Both the position numbers and the translations under genes were made by a program. From positions 8,701,236 to 8,765,235 of the forward strand of contig OY811978.1 in the NCBI GenBank assembly GCA_963681505.1: DNA of 64,000 bases. The letters run 5' to 3'. Positions within the stretch are counted from its first letter, which is position 1; each line of letters starts with the position of its first letter. Under the pieces are notes generated by a model. The model had not been told where the DNA came from, ran no database searches, and saw only the letters and a program-made list of their open reading frames with translations. This document shows positions 56,163 to 64,000 of this stretch, piece after piece. The DNA comes from Eunapius fragilis. Taxonomy: Eukaryota > Porifera > Demospongiae > Spongillida > Spongillidae.

Positions 56163-57440
56163 GAGTGCGGAAGCATGGCTACTGATAATCAAGAGGCAGC
56201 CGTGGGAACTTTCCAAAACCAGTTGACGTCGCGAATTTGTGTGTGCCCGCCTCACAAGCTCGCTCAGGAAGGTGATATTTTGTTGTGGTTGCAACGTTTT
56301 GAGTTGTACGTTGCATGGGCAGCAATTTCAGAAGAAGAGTGGGCAAAATAGGTCCTGTCCTTGTTGGAAGATGGTCCTTTTCGTGTGGTCAGCCACCTGG
56401 GGGTTAGCGGACAGCAACAGTATGATGCAGTCAAGAAATGTCTCCGACAACGCTATGCACCTGAAGGTAACAAGCTAGATTGGCAGCTTCATCTGCAGAG
56501 CCATGCACAGAACCGCTGGAAGACTAGTCAGAGAGCTGAGCATGCTGGTTGAAAAAGCATACCGAGATTGGACGACCAAACAACATGAGATTTTTGTATG
56601 TAGCCAATTTATTCAGGGGTTGTCTTCTTCCTCTAGCCAGCTGTTATTGATAAGAGGGATGCCTGATACTCTGGAGGAAGCGGTGAAACTTGCAAGTAAG
56701 CAGCAATCAGTGTAGGTGGCACTTTTTTGCGTAGAGTGAAGCGAAGTGGAGCAGAAGCAGCGGCAATAAAGCTCCCTCTGAACATGAAGCAGGCGACTCA
56801 AATGCAGTGGCACAAGCTAGAACAGATAATAGTCCAAAACCTTACAGAGGCGGTGGCCCAATTACTGCTGTCTAGGCCAAGATCAGCTGCAGATAAACCT
56901 ACTGGACGGGGACAGGGTTGGTGGTTGAAGTCATTAGCAGTGACTAGTAAGAGCACCCCTGGCAGCAGTACAGTTGAGGGTACGGTAGATGGCTACCCGA
57001 TACAGATGCTTGTGGATATGGGCTCAATGGTTACATCAGTGAAAAAGATTTGGAGCAGCCGTTGAGGTTGGTGGTAGCAGCTAATGGTGAGGAATTAGAC
57101 ACGGTAGAGCAGTGTGACGCCACAATGTCTATTGGAAACTTTTCGCCTGTACTTGTGGCTAAGGGGCTGTTAGGAGCTGATTTCCTAGCCCACGATGGTT
57201 GTGTAGTTGATACATATGGGCAAATGTCGGTTGCAAGAGAATGTGTACCTCTTCGTCTACAACAGAGGGACATACCATCACATGACACTTGTCATGTTGA
57301 CTTGCTTGAGAACACAATAGTCCCACTCCATCAAGTTAAACTGCTGGTTAGTGTCCAGAGAAGAGCAAGTGACACAATAGACTGTGATGGGATGGTTGAC
57401 CCTTCAACAAAATTTGTTGACCATCATGCTGGCCAGGTAT
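56163..57440 (+). pseudogene. Ty3/Gypsy gag-protease relic
   Basis: A frame from MATDNQEAAVGTFQNQL through gag-like LWLQRFELYVAW and QRYAPEGNKLDWQLHLQ is broken by one in-frame TAG at 56350 and a frame change near 56510, then continues VEKAYRDWTTKQHEIFV. A retropepsin segment follows (VEGTVDGYPIQMLVDMGSMV; a further frame change near 57050; KGLLGADFLAHDGCVVD). The active-site triad reads DMG instead of DTG/DSG. TGGTGTCAGAG just upstream (56155) resembles a primer-binding site after an LTR. No reverse transcriptase follows. Confidence 0.65.
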
Positions 57441-57609
57441 ATATCTCCATGCATTGGGGGTCGTTCTGTTATTCGATTGTTAAATCCTACTATGCAACCT
57501 GTAATCATGTACATGTATCATTTGGTCAAATTATGATATATCACGTGGGAGGATTGAAGTTTATCACCTACATGTTTTACTCCTTTGACCTTTATTTCTG
57601 TAGGTAGGG

Positions 57610-58810
57610 TGTGTAACCGCCATTGAACGATAAAAATAGTATTTCTATAATTCTAATCGATTTTTCAGGTTAATTATGATCTGAAGTCCGTTTTTCGGAA
57701 TAGGTCTCGTCAATTTGCCAGCCAATCAGGTTTCTTTACAATTGGTGCTCACACATAATAGCATCTGATTGGCATGCGGTTTAACCTTTAATCTCCCGCC
57801 GTCCTATGCGTAGCATTATCGTCCTACGTGTAGGACGAAGTTAAAATTAATTTTTAGCAAACTCATATGATCTAAAAACAAACCAAAATCTCATTGTACT
57901 GTAGAAAAAGTTATTAATTCAGAAAGTATTTTTACTTTCTTGCAATTCTTCAAAGATTGTCAAATACAATCAATACTGCATTGCATGTATTTGCAGTAAA
58001 TTGCAAAGCAACTTAATGTACTAAAAAGTAATGTTGGGAAGATCAGAGCAACATGTTAAAAGAAGGGGGTAAGGTCATCCCTAAAGACAATTTACAATAA
58101 GGCCCTGAACCTTAATTCTCCAGGTCCAAGTCCTACGCATAGGACCAATATTTAAAAATTCATTATAAATAGAAATGCTGTTTTATGGCATCCATTTCTT
58201 TACTGCTGTTTGATGTGTCTATCATGCTAAATTTACCAATTGTCAGTCTCACACCCTTGGTTACATGATGCTAATAAACAGATACGATTCTTAAAAATGC
58301 ATTATGTAGAGAATTTAATTGTCACAGAAAAAAGTACGACAAGTTAACTTTTTTTGAATGTTTTTTGAAGCATGATGTGTGTGCTACTATATACATTCCA
58401 TGGCAGTGGTTTTACTCTAATTGGTTTTGCCATTTTAACACACTGTACGTTTTCAAGATTTTGTCCATTCACTTGGCTATTCCCGCAACATGCATCTGAC
58501 AAATACCTATTGTTCATAAGCTTGTGGAGCTAGCAATTTCCAAATCTACAATGTACTTTTTAATATGCTTAGTGCAAAAGACCTGTCGTACTACATAATC
58601 CCATCCAACACTCCCCAAAAAGCACTTAAACAATCTACCACACTAAAAACTCTACCTAAACCACCTATGTTCATTTTAATTGATTACCCACAATATTTAA
58701 CTCCAGAAGGATGAATCCACTGTATAATATAATAGTTTACATAACATACAATGTGTAAAATTATAACAACTTAACAAGGAAGGACATTGTCCCATATATG
58801 TTTTTTAAAC
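57610..58810. other. no gene; possible old inverted repeat
   Basis: GTCCTATGCGTAG near 57793 and CCTACGCATAGGAC near 58132 are mirrored, suggesting a degraded MITE. Otherwise AT-rich without exons. Confidence 0.4.
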
Positions 58811-58817
58811 TACTTAC

Positions 58818-59012
58818 AGATCCTTAGCACATGATCCATGGCATAGCTGATGCCTAACTGGTAAGCAGCAGGTAATAAACATTTTATCTCTGTACTAAAC
58901 TTCTGGCTGATGGCTAGTGTTTGATCCAGTTTCCTCAACTCCCAATCTTCGCTCTGCAATCGCTCCTCCTGTGTGCTCATGTTTTCCAGAAGTGTTTTGA
59001 CAACTACTGTAC
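58818..59012 (-). CDS. isolated symmetric exon, function unknown
   Basis: On the minus strand TACATAG and GTAAGT bound 195 nt, phase 1-1, reading VVVKTLLENMSTQEERLQSE and DQTLAISQKFSTEIKC, then AAYQLGISYAMDHVLRIC. The composition suggests an alpha-helical soluble segment. I recognise no family. Strand and phase agree with the exons at 62957 and 55724, so the three may belong to one gene. Confidence 0.5.
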
Positions 59013-59210
59013 CTATGTATGAATGAAACACCAATTGTTATGATTTTGTTGTCTATAACACTTTTGGTCACTTCAATATTAGGCTTGGAAATTTTGTCTG
59101 ATGTTGGATACTAAGCTTATACTGTATGCATCTCTGGCTTGACTGTACACTGTGCAAATAGTTTGTTATACAATACTGTATACTTTGGAATATACGCCAG
59201 ATCAGAACAT

Positions 59211-59864
59211 TGAAATATACGACGTTGTATATTTCATGAATACACAACCGCACTTGCGTCACAGTTTAGATAAGCAACCATTAAAATGTAATGACCATGC
59301 AATAACCCGTTGTGCGCTTATACACTTGCAAATTTATTGGCCACAGCTAAAATGCTCTTATAAACTTACAGGCTAGGGCCGTAGCCACACAATTGTAAGC
59401 GCTCCGGTTATAACTATGGCTGGTATGGAGGGCCGGTTAATGCATGCGTCAGGGGGTCACAACTGATTTTTTTCCTCTTGGGAAATAAGTGGTCCGGTTA
59501 AAACCGTACTTTGTCCTATAATCATACATGTACTTGTTGAAATATACGACGTTGTATATTTCATGAATACACAACCGCACTTGCGTCACAGTTTACATAA
59601 GCAACCATTAAAATGTAATGACCATGCAATAACCCGTTGTGCGCTTATACACTTGCAAATTTATTGGCTACAGCTAAAATGCTCTTATAAACTTACAGGC
59701 TAGGGTCGTAGCCACACAATTGTAAGTGCTCCGATTATAACTATGGCCGGTATGGAGGGCCGGTTAATGCATGCGTCAGGGGGTCACAACTGATTTTTTT
59801 CCCCTTGGGAAATAAGTGGTCCGGTTAAAACCGTACTTTGTCCTATAATCATACATGTACTTGT
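59211..59864. repeat. 327-bp tandem duplication
   Basis: 59211-59537 is repeated at 59538-59864 with very few differences (for example TTTAGATAAG/TTTACATAAG and CTCTTGGG/CCCTTGGG), so duplication is recent. Confidence 0.95.
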
Positions 59865-59869
59865 TTACA

Positions 59870-60819
59870 GATGCTGACATGGTCATTTTAACATCCTTTT
59901 AGCTAGCAAAAGTGAAGCTCTGCCACTATCGGTCGACGAATGGAGCACTCCATGTACTGGTTACTCGAAGCTATCCTCTTTTACCACAGCCACTTGTGAG
60001 CGTGAGTATATATGTATTGTACTGGTACATGATTGCATGTTAGCTGTATACTTAATTATGTATACAGCAGTACATTGCATTTATACAAATAAAAGATATG
60101 TACTTTATGTACTTTAGGATTAGAAGTAATTAGTTTACACAATGTCAGATGCTTAGGCTAGTAAATATGATTTCGGGTTCTCCAGTAATCTCATCGAGGT
60201 GCCATCGCTTCCTTGCATGGTAACAGACATGCTATGGTTCATTGTGTTGGTGATGATCTTCTTTGGTGCTCCTGCCATGAGCGAGGAGCAAAATATGGAA
60301 TTCCAATGTGTACTAGAGCATTTTTAACATTAAATTTATAATCATGTATAGATCACATGCTGCTGTATTACAAGACAATGTCTCACTCAAATAGAAACAG
60401 CTCTCACTGCATGATAATTTGGACTTACTACTGATCAAATGCGGTGCAAATGTGTATAAATATTGTATATGTAACATTTCCGCTATATTTACTATTGTGT
60501 TGATGCCGCATATACCATATTTACTAACACATTTGATCAGCAGTAAATATATTGTAAATCCAAACTACCATGCAGTGCCTGCATCTTTGGACGGATGCAT
60601 GAGCTTGGATGTAGATACACCTGTTATAATTGGTACAGACTATTCAGATAAATGCAGCCTTCTGAGTAGAAAAGACTTGCAGCAAAGTGCTGCATTTTGT
60701 ACATGGCATGTATTGCATTACATTACCTAGTTTGACTGAGTGTACAAATTTTGTTGTCGAATATAATCAATGATTGGTACAACAATAGACAAAGAAAAAA
60801 AACTGTAAGGTCTAGCCGA
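59870..60819. other. no gene recognised
   Basis: A 103-codon plus-strand frame (60419-60730) has no domain or splice support and is not called. Confidence 0.35.
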
Positions 60820-61280
60820 CATCCTACTCCACACACTATAACACACTCCCACCCTTATCACACTGTCACACACTCACTCACTTATTCAACACATCACAGA
60901 TTCTGATTTCCTCACACAATCACTCCCTCCCTTACACGCTTACGCAACACTCCCTCACACACTCTCATATACTATACTTACCAGCTCCCTCATTCACTCA
61001 CTGACACACTCACACACTCAAATGCTCAATACTATCATTTCTTCACTCTCTCTCTTACTGACCCACTCAATTATTCACTCACAAACTCACATCCTTTTTG
61101 CTCCCTCATATACACATTCGCTCACTCTGTCACTACTCGTTCACTTACTTACTCGCACACGCTTACACTTAATCACTCCTAACTCCCTCACTCACACTCA
61201 ATCATTTCCTCACATATACAATGGCCCATACTCCCCCATTCATCACACAAGTACACATTTCACACTCTCACACAAGCCAA
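60820..61280. repeat. degenerate CACTCA-rich tract
   Basis: Irregular repetition of CACTCACTC, CACACAC and CCTCAC over ~450 bp. Confidence 0.75.
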
Positions 61281-61369
61281 TGTCACAGAAGCAGATGTGT
61301 CTTTTTTCACAAGACTGTACATGTCAATCTTGCAAATTTCTACTTGATGCAGCTTCCATTAAATAAGAG

Positions 61370-62950
61370 TTAGTGTCAATAAGAATGAATATTTATGCAT
61401 GAATGACTATGTACAATTTTAACCAATCAGTACTGTGTCAGTATGTATAAATGGCAAGGTAAATGTGCAAAACATTTCTAGATCAGCAGTACAATCAAGC
61501 CAAGAATTTCAATCATGATAGGAAATAACAATATAAGGTGTATTACAGGCTTCAAAAAAATTATACATCTTACAATACAGTATATAAGTGAGACTTATCA
61601 TTTTTGCAGTATTAATATTATAATATATACATGTATATATCAGCCCATAGGTTAGTTGCTTGTGGAACCACTTTGACAACATATTTGTTGTGTGCAATGT
61701 TTATATTATGGTGTAGGGCTGCTCCAATTAGGAATGTGTTTTGCTTACCACATGTCATTTGTAAATTTTAGCGGGCTATTTCATCGCTGCGTGTTGATTG
61801 CTTTTAATGTGAAACTCTGAAAATGGACTCTTGAGATCAGTTTGAATGGTAAGACTAAGTTAGTGTTGCTAATCACCTCTCACTATTTGCATCAGTTTGG
61901 CATGTCCCCAGTGTTCCCATTGAGCAACCAAAACTGGTACAATGGAGTGCGGTAGAAAAAGGTATGTCTGTTTTGCGAAGTACTGCTATACTCGTCCATT
62001 TGTCTAAAGTTGTTCGTGTAAACTGGCTATGTGTTGGACTAATCCGGACACTTTGACAGGTCGGGTATTATCAGACAGTTTCATCGTGATTTGTTGCTGA
62101 CAGGTCCCTAAGCGTTTAACCTGCTTTACCTTTCCCAACTGTTCACAATTTGCTAGATCAAACATTTGAAACACGAGACTAGAATGGTAAGCATTGCCAA
62201 TTTCTTTAATTTCAATGTCTCTGTTGTATCAACGCAACAGTTTGCGAGGATAGTGCTGGAACATATGTGGTGAGTTAAATAATTTTGACGATAAGAATTC
62301 ACAGTTGCTATTCTGTACACGCGACTTGGAACGAAGATACATGTATGCTGAATGCCACCTCAAACAATTCGTTGTACTTGTGCAAATTTTCAATTGGATT
62401 CTAAAATCAGATCGGGAACGAGGGGTGGGAGTAGAACAAATACATGGAATATGATGCGCTTAGTATACGGTGACCAACAAGACAGCCACAAAGTGAATTC
62501 AAAGGCTTGCTAAGCGACCACGAATGTCACATGATCAGTTATATTTCAATATACGCACCGTGTAAATGGTTCTATATGCAGGTGGGTAAATATACGCTAT
62601 AGAATACACTATCGTATAACAAATCGTTTGCACAGTGGTACATGATTGAATGCTCAGAGATAATAGTTGTTGGTGCCCTGTAGCATGTGCATGTGTTTAT
62701 GATCACAAACAGTTTAAGATCTGCTGGGATCTTCAAGGATGAAGACAAGTGTTAATTAGATCAAATACTTTACTCCATCCCTTTAGCCACATCACATTAC
62801 TGGTTGAAATTTAACCAAGTCAATGTGCTAGACAACTACTTTACATGTATTAGTTCAAGAGTACCACATCCATCTGGACCTTGGTCTCACCATGTAAACA
62901 CTAACATGCACACAGATGTACAATGAATGCTCACAAATCACACACATGTG
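61370..62950. other. no gene recognised
   Basis: AT-rich, without supported exons. Confidence 0.35.
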
Positions 62951-62956
62951 ACTTAC

Positions 62957-63079
62957 TGCATACATGACGAAGATCCTGCTGACAAACACAGCCACAACAG
63001 AAAGGGTACATATTAGTACCACCATTCTTGATGTATATGTACCTGGTCCTGTGACATTCAGGAACAATACATTTATCAT
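62957..63079 (-). CDS. Cys-rich module exon of the minus-strand paralogue
   Basis: Between CTCCCAG and GTAAGT on the minus strand a phase 1-1 exon reads DKCIVPECHRTRYIYIK, then MYPFCCGCVCQQDLRHV. Cys positions (C-x3-PxC...FC-x-G-x-C-like) match the modules at 25137-25241 and 25812-25907. Confidence 0.55.
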
Positions 63080-63399
63080 CTGGGAGCAGAAAAAAAAATA
63101 CACTGAAAATGTGGCAAACATCACAGTATAAGGGGATCGAGCATTTGTATTTGAAAATACATTGCAGCATAAGGGACATCCACATGAGCTTACATATCAG
63201 AACCTGCAGCAGGTTCCATATAGGATTAATGTAGTAAATGAATTCCATTTAAAAAGTGTATTGCTTCTAGAGATAACCAAGAATTGTTCAACATGCATGG
63301 GAGGTGGCGCCTAAATCCTTGGTATGAATCCAGCAGGAAACTGTGCATGCATTTTGCACAGCTATACATGTACATGTATCTCTGCTTGATGCACTTATA

Positions 63400-63480
63400 G
63401 TACTTTGTTTCTGGATCAGCCTTGTCGCTGCTGCCTTCTTCGTTATGGGATTCGCTTTATATCGTGCTCGCCCTGTTAAA
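63400..63480 (-). pseudogene. Helitron-like N-terminal repeat fragment
   Basis: The minus strand reads RARYKANPITKKAAATR, one unit of the repeat type at 52350-52530. Confidence 0.35.
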
Positions 63481-63639
63481 TAATGACTATTAATAACCAA
63501 AGGGGTCTTGTGCTTAAAGTGTAGGTGTGATTTACCTACCATATGTCGGTGAATAGCATAGTAGGCGTATGGCCAGGATACAAGTTTTTTTGTTTAACAA
63601 GCCCTATATACCAAATTAGGTACTATTCACTTTTTTATT

Positions 63640-63880
63640 TTGCCCGATGGGTCATACATGTTTAAAATTGGACCGGGTACAAGATGTGGGCATGAGTAGT
63701 TTTGTTCTCTTAAAGCACATGCTGTTATGACACAGAACCTACACTAAACTGTTCTTATTTGTGTTATCGTTCGATAGTGATAGAGGGAAATGATCCAATT
63801 CACAGTTGTCCCTCCAGATGCAAGTCATGTTTTTTTTTTAATGACTTCATTATCTGACATACTTTACATTCAACAACGTA
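63640..63880 (+). repeat. HHR body fragment
   Basis: GTTTTGTTCTCTTAAAGCACATGCTGTTATGACAC and the following AACTGTTC, GTTTTT and AATGACTTCATTAT match the distal half of the HHR-1 body. Confidence 0.5.
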
Positions 63881-64000
63881 TCTATAATTCAATATATCCT
63901 ACCCATTATGAAACTTCAATCATGGATCAGAGACTATTATTTTCTAACTGTGTTCTATGATACATCATAAGCACTAATTTTTACCCTTATCATTAAATTA

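Noticed and set aside
1-64000. tRNA, rRNA or other structured RNA genes
   Set aside because: No cloverleaf, rRNA core or snRNA motif was noticed on either strand; this was by eye only, so small RNAs could be missed.

Overview
This window looks like nuclear DNA of an early-branching metazoan, most likely a demosponge of the Amphimedon type. That assignment is inference. It rests on compact GT-AG exons of 50-290 nt, a cell-surface Ig/FN3 gene with short symmetric exons, transposase families common in sponges and other invertebrates, Helitron-type N-terminal repeats of the kind I associate with sponge proteins, and a striking abundance of the palindrome TACATGTA. There are no bacterial operons and no recognisable RNA genes. 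A 200-base run of N (40296-40495) marks an assembly gap.

Layout. 1-2335: two nearly adjacent copies of a hairpin-headed repeat (called HHR here). 3341-8924: a single-pass receptor-like gene with a signal peptide, an Ig-like domain, FN3-like domains, a Ser/Pro stalk, a transmembrane segment and triplicated cytoplasmic micro-exons. 9377-13047: a decayed hAT transposon with matching termini. 13488-15379: candidate 3' terminal exons, two carrying NPSY, around a retrotransposon relic. 15554-26833: three paralogous cytoplasmic-tail cassettes (A, B, C) whose exons keep the same phases. They encode an ITIM-like LVYSEI/LIYSEI motif (A, B) and Cys-rich microdomains (B, C). They are interrupted by a DDE transposon with ~500-bp inverted termini (18700-22109) and, in C, by about 40 copies of a 31-bp minisatellite. 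30818-33700: a Merlin element split by an HHR copy. 34600-49700: MITEs, Helitron relics, an inverted duplicate of a coiled-coil exon, a trinucleotide tract of more than 1.1 kb, and two inverted DDE transposons. 49850-57440: a split pogo-like transposase, an intron-containing Ty3/Gypsy integrase pseudogene, another HHR copy and a gag-protease relic. 55724-63079, minus strand: isolated exons related to the tail cassettes, suggesting another gene of the same family.

The host genes appear to be a receptor family that varies its cytoplasmic signalling tail by cassette duplication. Because the transmembrane exon ends in phase 1 and each cassette starts in phase 1, one ectodomain could in principle splice to several tails; only transcripts can show this. 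The HHR family is the most unusual mobile element. Each copy has a ~280-bp near-perfect hairpin whose arms differ between copies but match within a copy, followed by a body with a trinucleotide tract that has grown from about 10 bp to several hundred bp or more, and in the fuller copies a second small hairpin at the far end.
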